DNA from: Aureispira sp964445645
GTDB lineage: Bacteria; Bacteroidota; Bacteroidia; Chitinophagales; Saprospiraceae
NCBI GenBank assembly: GCA_964445645.1
Contig: CAYULH010000003.1
Span: 50,715 to 114,714 of the forward strand
Direction: 5' to 3'
DNA: 64,000 nucleotides
Shown: positions 7,513 to 16,818 of the stretch, one piece after another
Layout: each line of letters opens with the position of its first letter
How positions within the stretch are numbered: the first letter of the stretch is position 1
Position numbers and translations under genes: made by a program
Notes under the pieces: generated by a model
Told to the model about the DNA's origin: nothing
Database searches by the model: none
The model's input: only the letters and a program-made list of their open reading frames with translations

Positions 7513-9651
7513 CTACTCCACCTCTTCCAATGATTCTATCAAAATATCCAAGATAGCACTCGCCGCCTTGGCAATCACCGTTCCCGGACCAAATACCCCT
7601 GCCACCCCAGCTTGATACAAATAATCATAATCCTGTGCAGGAATCACCCCTCCTGCCACTACCAAAATATCAGGTCTGCCCAAGGCTTCTAAGGCTTCGA
7701 TAATTTCGGGTACGAGGGTCTTGTGGCCGCCAGCTAGAGAAGATACGCCCAGAATATGCACATCATTTTCTACCGCCTGTTTGGCGGCCTCTTTGGGTGT
7801 TTGGAATAGCGGCCCAATATCCACATCAAAACCCAAATCGGCAAAGCTGGTAGCAATCACTTTGGCCCCTCTATCGTGTCCATCTTGGCCCAATTTGGCC
7901 ACCATAATACGAGGCCGGCGGCCCTCCAATTCGGCAAACTGATCGGCCAATTGTTGCGCCTGTTGAAAGTCTTGGTTTTTGGCAATTTCCTTGGAATAAA
8001 TCCCTGAAATGGCTCTTGTATTGGCTTTGTAACGGCCGTATACTGCTTCTAGGGCATCGGAAATTTCGCCCAGTGTAGCCCGAACACGCGCCGCCTCTAC
8101 CGCTAGGGTTAGTAGATTGCCTTCCTTGGTTTGGGCAGCTTGGGTTAATGCCGCTAGGCTTTTTTGTACCGCAGCTTCATTGCGGGTAGCTTTGATTTGC
8201 TCCAAGCGTTTGACTTGTGCTTCTCGTACGGCTTGGTTGTCTACTTCCAGAATATCAATAGGGTCTTCTTCGTCTAAGCGAAAAACATTGACCCCAATAA
8301 TTTGGTCTTTGCCACTATCAATACGGGCTTGTTTGCGAGCGGCGGCTTCCTCTATCCGCATTTTGGGCACGCCAGTTTCAATGGCCTTGGCCATGCCGCC
8401 CAATTCCTCTACTTCTTGTAAGTGCTGCCATGCTTTTTGGACCAAGGCATTGGTCAGGGATTCTACATAATAAGAACCCGCCCAAGGGTCAATAGCCTTG
8501 GTAACATTGGTATCGTTCTGAATGTACAATTGGGTATCTCGTGCAATGCCAGCCGAAAAATCAGTGGGCAAGGCAATGGCTTCATCAAAGGAATTGGTAT
8601 GCAGCGATTGGGTGCCGCCAAATACAGCCGCCATAGCCTCTATGCAGGTTCGAGCCACATTATTAAACGGATCTTGCTCGGTCAAACTCCAGCCCGAAGT
8701 CTGGCAATGGGTTCTCAACATCAAGGATTTTACGTTTTTGGGTTCAAACTGCTGTACCAATTTGGCCCACAGCATACGCCCAGCACGCATTTTGGCAATT
8801 TCCATAAAATGGTTCATACCAATGCCCCAAAAGAAGGACAAACGAGGCGCAAAAGCATCAATATCCAATCCAGCTTTGATTCCTGTTTTGATGTATTCTA
8901 AGCCATCCGCCAAGGTGTAGGCCAACTCCAAATCGGCAGGTGCGCCTGCCTCGTGCATGTGATAGCCACTGATAGAGATGGAATTGAATTTGGGCATATT
9001 CTGAGCCGTGTATTCAAAAATATCGGCAATAATTTGCATGGAGGAAGCGGGCGGATAAATGTAGGTGTTTCGCACCATAAATTCCTTGAGAATATCGTTT
9101 TGGATAGTGCCGGCTAGGGCTGCCTGATCTACGCCTTGTTCTTCGGCTGCTACGATATAAAACGCCATGATGGGCAGTACAGCGCCATTCATAGTCATAG
9201 AAACCGACATCTTATCCAGTGGAATTTGGTCAAACAAGATTTTCATATCCTCCACACTATCTATAGCTACGCCTGCTTTTCCTACATCGCCTAGTACTCG
9301 TTCGTGGTCAGAATCATAGCCTCGGTGTGTGGCCAAATCAAAGGCTACGGACAAGCCTTTTTGGCCTGCGGCTAGGTTTCTTCTATAAAAAGCATTGCTC
9401 TCCTCGGCGGTAGAAAAACCAGCGTATTGGCGAATGGTCCACGGCCTAATGGCATACATGCCCCCATAAGGCCCGCCTATAAAAGGAGGAAGCCCTGCTG
9501 TGAATTCGTGATGGCGCAAACCCTCTACATCCTTTGAAGTATAATGAGGTTTGATTTCAATTTTTTCAGAGGTTTCCCAAGTTTGCTGCTGCTGCTTGGA
9601 GGTTTCTGTCCATTGATTGGGATTGATGCTAGAGAAATCTGGTCGCTTCAT
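7513..9651 (-). CDS. scpA: Methylmalonyl-CoA mutase large (catalytic) subunit
   Basis: Converts (R)-methylmalonyl-CoA to succinyl-CoA with adenosylcobalamin, linking propionate, odd-chain lipid and branched amino-acid breakdown to the TCA cycle. The 712-residue product has the (beta/alpha)8 substrate domain, with RPWTIRQYAGF near the N-terminus, and a C-terminal B12 domain with DGHDRG at 590-595 (H592 is the cobalt ligand), SSL at 637-639 and VAGG further on. Length matches large subunits (also called mutB). Usually a small subunit (mutA) lies just upstream; here the upstream 464 bp are non-coding, so the partner is elsewhere or the enzyme is homodimeric. ATPase remnant follows 31 bp downstream. 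Confidence 0.95.
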   Translation of the reverse strand: MKRPDFSSINPNQWTETSKQQQQTWETSEKIEIKPHYTSKDVEGLRHHEFTAGLPPFIGGPYGGMYAIRPWTIRQYAGFSTAEESNAFYRRNLAAGQKGLSVAFDLATHRGYDSDHERVLGDVGKAGVAIDSVEDMKILFDQIPLDKMSVSMTMNGAVLPIMAFYIVAAEEQGVDQAALAGTIQNDILKEFMVRNTYIYPPASSMQIIADIFEYTAQNMPKFNSISISGYHMHEAGAPADLELAYTLADGLEYIKTGIKAGLDIDAFAPRLSFFWGIGMNHFMEIAKMRAGRMLWAKLVQQFEPKNVKSLMLRTHCQTSGWSLTEQDPFNNVARTCIEAMAAVFGGTQSLHTNSFDEAIALPTDFSAGIARDTQLYIQNDTNVTKAIDPWAGSYYVESLTNALVQKAWQHLQEVEELGGMAKAIETGVPKMRIEEAAARKQARIDSGKDQIIGVNVFRLDEEDPIDILEVDNQAVREAQVKRLEQIKATRNEAAVQKSLAALTQAAQTKEGNLLTLAVEAARVRATLGEISDALEAVYGRYKANTRAISGIYSKEIAKNQDFQQAQQLADQFAELEGRRPRIMVAKLGQDGHDRGAKVIATSFADLGFDVDIGPLFQTPKEAAKQAVENDVHILGVSSLAGGHKTLVPEIIEALEALGRPDILVVAGGVIPAQDYDYLYQAGVAGVFGPGTVIAKAASAILDILIESLEEVE

Positions 9652-10115
9652 GCCTAATTGTTTAATTGTTGAATAGCCAAGATAAAGTTTTTCAACAAAA
9701 TTTTGAGAAATTGTAGGCTTGCAGTTCTCAAAGACTGTTGGCTAAGAGAAATATCCTATTAATTGTATATCTTCCATAATACCAATCCATACTCAAAATT
9801 AGTATTATGTTCTTCGATATTGGCGCGTCTACTGCGTTATTTTTATCAGCCGTAGCGCTGCTATGGCTAATAAAAATGCCTTGTATCCACATCCAATCTC
9901 TTTGAACCTATTATCCTACTTCTAAATATGGATTGGTATAACAAGCCACTTACCATGATGGTTGTTCTCTTGTTTGTTTTTGTTATTACGGTTAGTAAGA
10001 TTAGTTCTTTACAAATTTTTGTGGGCTAATATGTCTTCTATATCTTAGTTTATTTCCTATTTTTAGGATTACTTACACCAAATCAGATCAATTAATTCTC
10101 ATAATTCCTTACCAA
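9652..10115. other. Intergenic region with MITE-like element
   Basis: A 464-bp divergent promoter region between the mutase (minus) and a secreted protein (plus). About a third of it is taken up by a palindromic MITE-like element at 9779-9939. The rest is AT-rich with no clear coding potential. Confidence 0.6.
9779..9939. mobile_element. MITE-like palindromic element with 13-bp perfect terminal inverted repeats
   Basis: The ends are ataccaatccata (9779-9791) and its exact complement tatggattggtat (9927-9939). The interior is an imperfect palindrome as well: ttatttttatcagcc near 9838 pairs with ggctaataaaaat near 9874. The termini can be read as TA + CCAATCC, which would fit a TA target duplication of the IS630/Tc1-mariner kind. 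It has no coding capacity. A second copy elsewhere in the genome would confirm mobility. Confidence 0.55.
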
Positions 10116-11027
10116 ATGAAACTCTTTATTATTGGATTTCTTCTTTGGGTATGTCATGGTATGTTATCTGCACAGTCTTTCCGAAATGGGCTAGAAGGTC
10201 GCTGGGAGGATGATGTTTCTACCAGTAGTTTTTCGTTCCAGTTGATGGTTGATGACGATTACTTATCCTTTTTAAAGATTCCACAAGCCAAAATTCTCGA
10301 CAAACCTGCTGTACCTCGCAAAAAACTCCGCACCTACAAATGGCTGGACGGGCAACATATTCGCTATGCTCGATTGCCTGATAAAGATCCACTGCGTGCC
10401 AAACAAAATCCCCCCAAACACTCCTTGATGCGAGTAGATTCTATTGTCAAGGATTTGCTCTATGTTACCTTATCCGATGGGGAATGGCCCAAAAAAGAGC
10501 TGGATTCTATCTTAAACGCTAGTGATAGTTGGCGGCCGCTGTTTAGCGATCGAAAAATACGTTACCGTCGCCTCAATTTGCAAAAGCAACTCAATAGAGC
10601 ACGCCTGCTGGGTTTGTGGGAAGATCGCAACTCCAAAGACTCTGTATCTTTGCAATTTTATGTAGAAAAGGGTGTTTTTGGTTTTTCTAAAGTACACAAA
10701 AAGGATTCGGCCAATCCTACGGCCATTAAACCCAATGGAGGCTATGATTACTACTGGATTACAGATAATGTATTGTATTATCGCCGCCAAAAACAAACGG
10801 CTTACACCGCTAACAAAACCAATAACAACCCCAATGTTTATGTACTGATGCGTATTGACCAACTGGATAGAAATACCCTCAAGGTAACGCTTTCGGCTCG
10901 TCCATTTGACAAGGCTGGATTGGATTATATCAAGAATGAAAACAACTTGGATGTTTATTTTCAAGATAATAAATTCACCTACAGGCGCATTCCTATTGTA
11001 GAGGAACCTTCTGGGCCCGATTCGTAA
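10116..11027 (+). CDS. Secreted protein with two internal repeats, unknown function
   Basis: A 303-residue product with an N-terminal signal peptide (hydrophobic residues 2-18, likely cut after SAQ). Two halves are related: GRWEDD near residue 28 and GLWED near 165 each begin a beta-rich unit of about 130 residues that ends in a basic Y-R-R segment, so the protein arose by internal duplication. The GxW start recalls lipocalin-like or FABP-like barrels, but I cannot name a family. It is transcribed alone and ends at a strong hairpin terminator shared with dapD. Confidence 0.75.
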   Translation: MKLFIIGFLLWVCHGMLSAQSFRNGLEGRWEDDVSTSSFSFQLMVDDDYLSFLKIPQAKILDKPAVPRKKLRTYKWLDGQHIRYARLPDKDPLRAKQNPPKHSLMRVDSIVKDLLYVTLSDGEWPKKELDSILNASDSWRPLFSDRKIRYRRLNLQKQLNRARLLGLWEDRNSKDSVSLQFYVEKGVFGFSKVHKKDSANPTAIKPNGGYDYYWITDNVLYYRRQKQTAYTANKTNNNPNVYVLMRIDQLDRNTLKVTLSARPFDKAGLDYIKNENNLDVYFQDNKFTYRRIPIVEEPSGPDS

Positions 11028-11041
11028 TGATACAAAAAAAG

Positions 11042-11080
11042 AAGTGGCAAATGCACAACTAGCATTTGCCACTTTTATTT
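11042..11080. terminator. Bidirectional intrinsic terminator
   Basis: A perfect 13-bp stem (11042-11054 with 11062-11074), seven-base loop, a T-rich tail on the plus side and an A-rich stretch before it on the other side. It sits between the convergent secreted-protein gene and dapD and can serve both. Confidence 0.85.
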
Positions 11081-11101
11081 TGCAATAAGGCTACAAAGCT
11101 G

Positions 11102-11917
11102 CTACACCGCTACATCATACTCCCGCAAAGCACTGTTCAAGGATGTTTTTTTATCGGTACTTTCTTTGCGTTTTCCGATAATTAAAGCACAAGAAACCTG
11201 ATAAGAGCCTGCTGGAAATTCCTTGGTATAGCTTCCAGGGATAACCACAGAGCGAGCAGGTACACGGCCTTTGTACACCACAGGTTCCTCCCCCGAAACA
11301 TCAATAATTTTGGTAGATTGTGTAATGGTTACATTGGCTCCCAATACTGCCTCTTGTTCTACACGCACGCCCTCTACCACAATACAGCGAGAACCAATAA
11401 AGCAATTGTCCTCGATAATAACAGGAGCAGCTTGTAGGGGTTCTAATACGCCACCAATCCCTACACCACCACTGAGGTGTACATTTTTGCCAATTTGAGC
11501 ACAAGACCCTACCGTAGCCCAGGTATCGACCATCGTTCCACTGTCTACATAGGCACCAATATTCACGTAGCTGGGCATCAAAATAGTACCAGCAGCCACA
11601 TAAGCACCATGACGAGCAATAGCATGTGGCACCACACGAACCCCTAGCTCGGCATAGTTTTTCTTTAGTGGAATTTTGTCATGAAACTCAAAAGGTGGCA
11701 CTTCTATCGTTTCCATTTTTTGGATAGGGAAATAAAGCACTACTGCCTTTTTGACCCATTCATTTACTTTCCAGCCATCTCCATCTGGCTCTGCTACACG
11801 CAATTCACCCTTATCTAACAAGTTGAGTACTTCTCGAATATGATTTTGAGTAGCAGTTTCTTTGAGCAAGTCCCGATTGTCCCAAGCCTGCTCTATAGCG
11901 TTTTGTAATGTTGTCAC
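11102..11917 (-). CDS. dapD: Tetrahydrodipicolinate N-succinyltransferase
   Basis: Transfers succinyl from succinyl-CoA to (S)-2,3,4,5-tetrahydrodipicolinate in lysine and meso-diaminopimelate synthesis (cytoplasm). The 271-residue length is usual for DapD. The N-terminal helical domain (LQNAIEQAWDNRD) is followed by a left-handed beta helix of hexapeptide repeats from about residue 95 to 225, including the GGVGIGGVLEP segment and PVIIEDNCFIG. The start codon is GTG (11915-11917); no ATG lies in frame near it and family members start at this point. Other dap genes are not nearby. Confidence 0.95.
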   Translation of the reverse strand: MTTLQNAIEQAWDNRDLLKETATQNHIREVLNLLDKGELRVAEPDGDGWKVNEWVKKAVVLYFPIQKMETIEVPPFEFHDKIPLKKNYAELGVRVVPHAIARHGAYVAAGTILMPSYVNIGAYVDSGTMVDTWATVGSCAQIGKNVHLSGGVGIGGVLEPLQAAPVIIEDNCFIGSRCIVVEGVRVEQEAVLGANVTITQSTKIIDVSGEEPVVYKGRVPARSVVIPGSYTKEFPAGSYQVSCALIIGKRKESTDKKTSLNSALREYDVAV

Positions 11918-11953
11918 GACTATTTGTCTATTTATGATAAAATAAAATCTCCC

Positions 11954-12442
11954 TTAGTTTTTTTGTTGTGCTTCACTTGCAGCAGTGGCTCCTGCCAATT
12001 GTTTTAGGATTTCAGGATGCTGTTTTAAGAAATAATGCCAATAATAACTGCTTATAAAAACAATGGCAGGTCCAAATTGTGTGGGCTGATGAAAGTGTAA
12101 GGTTACTTTTTGCCACAAGAACACTTTAGTTTCTTCTACCTTGGCAATACTATCATAGGTATACTGCAAGGATTTGACAAAATTGGACACATATAAATGC
12201 TGTTCGTCCATAGCTACCCATTTGATTTTGGAAAAAAGCAGATAATATAAACCTGCTGTAGAAACCACAAAGGAGGCCATTATCAAACGTGCCGCCATTG
12301 GTGTAAGTGGCGCTCTAATCTCTTCCAAATCGCTGAAAAATAAAACAATGGTAAGGCCACCAAAAAAGGTAAACCAACACATAGGAAGTAACAATTTTAG
12401 GGTTAAAGTCCAAGGGGAAGATACCACTTGCATAGCTGTCAT
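11954..12442 (-). CDS. Membrane protein with PH-like domain, unknown
   Basis: A 162-residue product with two transmembrane helices (about residues 14-36 and 48-68) followed by a soluble beta-rich segment (WVAMDEQHLYVSNF onward) that resembles bacterial PH-like domains, then a short Ala/Gln-rich tail. An alternative start is the ATG three codons on (12433). It lies 36 bp upstream of dapD on the same strand, so they may be cotranscribed, but no functional link is evident. Confidence 0.65.
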   Translation of the reverse strand: MTAMQVVSSPWTLTLKLLLPMCWFTFFGGLTIVLFFSDLEEIRAPLTPMAARLIMASFVVSTAGLYYLLFSKIKWVAMDEQHLYVSNFVKSLQYTYDSIAKVEETKVFLWQKVTLHFHQPTQFGPAIVFISSYYWHYFLKQHPEILKQLAGATAASEAQQKN

Positions 12443-12549
12443 TGATTGATCTAAAAATTATACAATAGTACAGCTTTTTTTTGAGAGCTTGGTCTTGCCA
12501 AGAACAAAAAGCCCAATCTCGTTTCTCTTAGGATAGTTTGCTGACAATC

Positions 12550-13449
12550 CTACTTCCATTTATTAACCATATACACCCCTATCAAAATCAAGACCATCCC
12601 AATATAGTGCATAGTATACAATTGCTCGCCATCTAATACGCCCCACATCACCGCTACCACAGGTATAACATAGGTAACAGCCGTGGCAAATACCGTAGAA
12701 GTCATTTGGATAAGAATATTAAATAAAACCAAGGCTATGGCTGTGCCTACAATGCCTAAAATAGCCAAATAACCCAAAGCATACCAAGAGGCTGGCGTGC
12801 TTCCTACTACTGTCCAAAAATTGGTGGTTGATAAATACAATAAGGCTACAGGCCCAATAGATAACATAGCTACCGCTGTAAGTGGCAGTGGCTCCACATC
12901 GCCTAACTTGATTTTGAGCAAATTGACATTGATACCATAACAAATGGTAGCAATTACGACCAAAATGGCATATTGATTAATGGAGCCTAATGCGCCTTCT
13001 GCTTGCACCAAACTCAAGCCTATGGTTCCGATAAATCCAATGATTAAGCCTAGGAGCTGTTCTTTTTTCCAAGCTGTTCTGAAGCATACAATTCCAATAA
13101 CAAAGGCAAAAATGGGGGTTAATCCATTGAGAACACCTGCAATAGAACTCGCTAGACTAGTTTCGGCCGTGGCAAACAAAAAAGCAGGAATAAGATTACC
13201 TAGAAAACCTGTGATGACCACATACCCTAATTTGTTCTTAGGAATTTTAGACAAGGAAGGAATGGCCCAAGGCAGCAGTACCAAAAAAGAAAATACAACC
13301 CTGAGGGCACCTACTTGCCCCGGTTCATAAAAATCTAATCCACGTTTGATTAGAATGAAGGAACTGCCCCATATTAGGGAAAGTACCACAAATAGAAAAA
13401 TAGGCAAATACTTGGGTGCAGGTGTATTAACAGTTAGCTGGTCTTTCAT
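12550..13449 (-). CDS. EamA/DMT-family transporter
   Basis: A 299-residue inner-membrane protein with about ten transmembrane helices arranged as two EamA halves; the first begins LSLIWGSSFILIKRGL, a hallmark of the drug/metabolite transporter superfamily. Such proteins export amino acids, metabolites or drugs; the substrate cannot be read from sequence. I chose the ATG at 13449 because the upstream 25 codons (to 13524) are polar and unlike the family's N-terminus. Confidence 0.88.
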   Translation of the reverse strand: MKDQLTVNTPAPKYLPIFLFVVLSLIWGSSFILIKRGLDFYEPGQVGALRVVFSFLVLLPWAIPSLSKIPKNKLGYVVITGFLGNLIPAFLFATAETSLASSIAGVLNGLTPIFAFVIGIVCFRTAWKKEQLLGLIIGFIGTIGLSLVQAEGALGSINQYAILVVIATICYGINVNLLKIKLGDVEPLPLTAVAMLSIGPVALLYLSTTNFWTVVGSTPASWYALGYLAILGIVGTAIALVLFNILIQMTSTVFATAVTYVIPVVAVMWGVLDGEQLYTMHYIGMVLILIGVYMVNKWK

Positions 13450-13529
13450 TTGTCTGATAATGCCATAAAGGTTGCATAAATTGGGTGCAATATTAATACA
13501 TTTCGAGTAGTTCTTTGTTCTCAAACAAA

Positions 13530-13569
13530 AAAACGTGTCTTTAGAATCATTCTACTAAAGACACGTTTT
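13530..13569 (-). terminator. Intrinsic terminator of the degenerate EEP gene
   Basis: A perfect 15-bp stem (13530-13544 with 13555-13569) and a 10-base loop, followed on the minus strand by a long T-run. It lies 27 bp after the stop codon of the gene at 13597-14565 and ahead of the EamA gene. Confidence 0.85.
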
Positions 13570-13596
13570 AAGTTTATGCACGGTACTTGTTGGCAC

Positions 13597-14565
13597 TTAC
13601 AAAGCAGCTCCTCCTCTTAATGTTTCGGAGAAATTAGGTCGGTTACTAGTAGCTGTTCCTACAAACTCATAAGTCGCCACGGCACCATGTCCTTCTAACA
13701 CCCCTTCGACTTGTTTGCAAATCAAATTCTGAGCATAAAAAAGGTGCTCTGTTTGTAGAGATTTTGGTCGATATTCTGATTGGTCAGACATATTTTGGGC
13801 ACTATACAAGGCTTGAATAGCAGGCTCCAAAGCAGCTAGGTGTACATTAGAAGACGTAAAAGCCTCACCGTGCTGCTCTGTCATGTGCTGGCTGAGATTT
13901 GTCCAGTGTTGTTGGGCTTCAGGAAGTTCATAATCTTTGACAGGAATATTAGTACTGATAAATGGTACAACCTGATTTTCTTGCATGGCCAACGTTCCTA
14001 CGATACTAACACTTTTGTTGCCTATATAATGAAAGGTATCCAAGGCTTCTATCTTGTAACTAGAAAAAACCAGTGTTCGGTTTTCTTCTTTTGTATTAAT
14101 AATCTTGTAATAAGGAAGGCGTTCTTTGAGTAATTCTAAAGTTTGATGGGGGAATTCAATGGTGGGGGCTATATTTAGTGATAAAAAATCAACTCCTGAA
14201 TTTTCTAAGCGTTGTTGCAATACCATTAGGTCATCGCTTTGACGCAAATTTAAATTGGCAACACGTACTGTTAATTGGGTTGGTGGATGCCAAGCTTCGG
14301 CAGTAGTAGCAACATCTTGTTCCTTCAAAAAAGAACAAATAGCAATACAAGCCATAAAGTTGAACAATATCACGGCATTTTTGCGCCAAATCAATCCAAC
14401 AAATCCAGAAATCAAAAAGAATAACATGACCAACAAGGCATTGCTTGCTAAGAATTGATTGAACCAAGTATTGGCGGGGATTATAGTACCTAGTGTTAGT
14501 CCACCTACTACGAATACACCAACTGCATTGAAATAGCGCATGGAGCTAATTTTGTCAAAGTTCAT
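13597..14565 (-). CDS. Membrane protein with degenerate EEP-like domain
   Basis: A 322-residue product with three N-terminal transmembrane helices (about residues 14-32, 38-60, 64-80) and a periplasmic or extracellular domain. The layout (three helices, then VRVANLNLRQSDD resembling the first strand of endonuclease/exonuclease/phosphatase domains) matches the intact EEP protein at 41151-42224. However, the catalytic acid after the second strand, the GDMN-type segment and the final SDH motif of that protein are not found here, so it is probably inactive as an enzyme. Function unknown. It is monocistronic with a strong terminator. Confidence 0.65.
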   Translation of the reverse strand: MNFDKISSMRYFNAVGVFVVGGLTLGTIIPANTWFNQFLASNALLVMLFFLISGFVGLIWRKNAVILFNFMACIAICSFLKEQDVATTAEAWHPPTQLTVRVANLNLRQSDDLMVLQQRLENSGVDFLSLNIAPTIEFPHQTLELLKERLPYYKIINTKEENRTLVFSSYKIEALDTFHYIGNKSVSIVGTLAMQENQVVPFISTNIPVKDYELPEAQQHWTNLSQHMTEQHGEAFTSSNVHLAALEPAIQALYSAQNMSDQSEYRPKSLQTEHLFYAQNLICKQVEGVLEGHGAVATYEFVGTATSNRPNFSETLRGGAAL

Positions 14566-15120
14566 AATATAATAAGATACGATTCTTTAGTGTTCAATTA
14601 ATCTAAGATAGCTTACTTTAATCTTTAATCGGGAAGCAAAAAGGCTATCTTATTGTTAAGAAACTACATACTTTGCGTTAATTAAAATTGGGGTGGTCAT
14701 TACAAATTTTATGCAATCTTTGAGTATCGTGAAATTATTATTCCTTTTGAATAAAATATTTGCCTTACAAAAAGGCTAAAATAGAACGCTCTGTTTTTAG
14801 AAAAACTATACTTAGTTTTGTAACGAACAAATCACTAGATTTATTATGTGCAAGCCATATAAAGTTGCCTTTTATTACATTTCATTTAGTCCAATACTGG
14901 TCTAAATGTTTTGAATACTGTAGTGGATATTGTTTTATCTGACACACTGTATCAAATAAAACAGATTGCTTCGCAAGTCTCCAAGAGGATAATCCACTCG
15001 CCCAACAAACAAATTCTATCTAAGCAACATTTTTTTCTCTTAAGCTGCTTTTCCAAAAACACTGCAAAGGTAGTCAAATCCAACTAAACGCAAAATATCT
15101 ATAGCGATAAAAAGTTCATT
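14566..15120. other. 555-bp intergenic region
   Basis: Divergent promoter region between the degenerate EEP gene and lpxH. A loose inverted repeat (agatagc near 14604, gctatct near 14647) is visible. A 60-codon frame at 14760-14942 has no protein-like features and is not called. Nothing else is seen. Confidence 0.5.
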
Positions 15121-15924
15121 ATGAAGGCTTCCAACAAGAAAAACATCTATTTTGCTTCTGACTTTCACCTTGGCGCACCTGATGCAAATAGTAGCCGTCT
15201 GCGCGAACAAAAAATTTTACGTTGGCTCACTATGATTGAACAAGATGCCAAAGCACTGTACTTAGTAGGCGATATTTTTGATTTTTGGTTCGAGTATAAA
15301 ACAGTTGTTCCCAAAGGTGCTGTACGTTTGCTGGGCAAACTAGCCCAAATGAGTGATGCAGGGGTTGATATTCATTTTTTTGTGGGCAACCACGATCTTT
15401 GGATGGCCGATTATTTTCCCAATGAGCTGGGCATTACGGTACACCACCAGCCTATTCAGATTACCCTATCAGGACAGCATTTTATGATTGGTCATGGCGA
15501 TGGCTTGGGCCCCGAAGATTATGGCTACAAACGCCTCAAGAAAATATTTACCAACCGCTTTTGCCAATGGCTTTTTAGATGGTTGCACCCTGATTTGGGT
15601 ATTCGTCTAGCTCAATTTTCATCCAAAACTAGTCGTACCGCTCAAACAGAACCCGAACATTTTTTGGGTGCTGATAAGGAATGGCTACTGCTCTATTCTA
15701 ATTTTAAACTAAAATCCTATCCGCACTTAGACTATTTTATTTTTGGTCATCGCCACCTTCCACTTGATATTTTATTAGAAAATGGGCACGCTCGTTACCT
15801 TAATTTGGGAGAATGGTTCAACTCTTGTACTTATGCAGTGTATGATGGTCAACAACTGCAATTAATGGCCTTTGAGAATCCGTCATTTGAACCTTATTCT
15901 ATTGCTAATTCTTCTTCCTTATGA
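15121..15924 (+). CDS. lpxH: UDP-2,3-diacylglucosamine diphosphatase
   Basis: Cleaves UDP-2,3-diacylglucosamine to lipid X and UMP in lipid A synthesis, at the inner face of the inner membrane. The 267-residue protein has the full metallophosphatase set: SDFHLG (D14, H16), VGDIFDFW, GNHD, GHGDG and the C-terminal FGHRH. The GDxFDxW segment and the later HP-linked helix are typical of the LpxH group. Its stop overlaps the start of the next gene by four bases (ATGA), so the two are translationally coupled. Confidence 0.88.
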   Translation: MKASNKKNIYFASDFHLGAPDANSSRLREQKILRWLTMIEQDAKALYLVGDIFDFWFEYKTVVPKGAVRLLGKLAQMSDAGVDIHFFVGNHDLWMADYFPNELGITVHHQPIQITLSGQHFMIGHGDGLGPEDYGYKRLKKIFTNRFCQWLFRWLHPDLGIRLAQFSSKTSRTAQTEPEHFLGADKEWLLLYSNFKLKSYPHLDYFIFGHRHLPLDILLENGHARYLNLGEWFNSCTYAVYDGQQLQLMAFENPSFEPYSIANSSSL

Positions 15925-16739
15925 TTTATTTGCGTATTTTTTTGATTGTTGGGTTTATGCTGCTTGGCGTAGCATGCTACAGCCAAGACCAATACCATTT
16001 CCAGCCTCTAAAAAGCATCCCCCAAGCAGCCCGTTGGATGGAGGTCGATAAAATGCAGCAATTGTATCTATTGGTGGGAGACAATGACTTGCTCAAATAC
16101 GACAACAAGGGAAATTTAATCTTTCAGTTTAATGAGAATAATTTGGGCCCTATCTCCTACATAGACGTGAGCAATCCTTTTCGCATTTTGGTCTATTATG
16201 ATGACTATGCCACGGTAATTTTTTTGGATCGAACCTTGAGCGAACTGCAAAGACATGACTTATCAGCATTGGATTTGCCACAGGTAGAAGCCTTGGGCAC
16301 GGCTTCGGACAACAATTTGTGGCTGTTTGACAACAATACGTACACCCTCAAAAAATTGGATCAGAAAAATGAGGTCTTGGTCGAAAGTTTGGACTTAAAC
16401 TTACTACTGCCTGAGGCTTTAGAACCGGTGCGTCTATTAGAAGCCGACAATCGCGTATATCTCAACTCTCCCAACTTAGGATTGTTAGTATTTGACTTGT
16501 TGGGCAATTATATCAAGACCATTCCATTGCTAGAATTGGAATATTTTCAGTGGCACGAAGGACAAATATTTTACACCAAAGAGAAAAAACTACAAGTCTA
16601 TCATTTGTTATCTTTTCAGAACAAAAATATTGAATTACCTATTTTGGAACAGAACCTAGAACAACTCTGTATTGCACAAGACTATTTGTATGCAAAATAT
16701 TCTACTAAGATTGACATCCTTCGTGTCAAAAAAAAATAA
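15921..16739 (+). CDS. Secreted propeller-like protein, unknown
   Basis: A 272-residue product with a signal peptide (hydrophobic residues 3-19, possibly a lipobox-like VACYS with C19). The rest is made of repeated beta segments with W/Y, Asn and Asp turns (LLKYDNKGNL, LWLFDNN, VFDLLGNY) as in six-bladed beta-propellers. I cannot assign a function. It overlaps lpxH by four bases, which implies coexpression with lipid A synthesis; whether it acts in envelope assembly is inference. Confidence 0.7.
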   Translation: MIYLRIFLIVGFMLLGVACYSQDQYHFQPLKSIPQAARWMEVDKMQQLYLLVGDNDLLKYDNKGNLIFQFNENNLGPISYIDVSNPFRILVYYDDYATVIFLDRTLSELQRHDLSALDLPQVEALGTASDNNLWLFDNNTYTLKKLDQKNEVLVESLDLNLLLPEALEPVRLLEADNRVYLNSPNLGLLVFDLLGNYIKTIPLLELEYFQWHEGQIFYTKEKKLQVYHLLSFQNKNIELPILEQNLEQLCIAQDYLYAKYSTKIDILRVKKK

Positions 16740-16761
16740 TTTAACTTTTCACAACAAATAA

Positions 16762-16794
16762 TTTGGAAATACACTGAGCTTTGTCTTATATTTG
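16762..16794 (+). promoter_or_regulatory. Bacteroidota-type promoter of tRNA-Phe
   Basis: TTTG at 16762-16765 and TATATTTG (TAnnTTTG) at 16787-16794, separated by 21 bp. The last element ends 24 bp before the tRNA. This is the -33/-7 pattern known for the primary sigma factor of Bacteroidota; the spacing is close to its usual value. Confidence 0.6.
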
Positions 16795-16818
16795 TGTCGC
16801 TTTCAACGGAAAGCAACT

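Noticed and set aside
13450..13524. Longer N-terminus of the EamA transporter
   Set aside because: The extra 25 residues are polar and do not match the family start, and the region is needed for the promoter.
14760..14942. 60-codon open frame in the region before lpxH
   Set aside because: No domain, no signal, random-like composition and no neighbour coupling.
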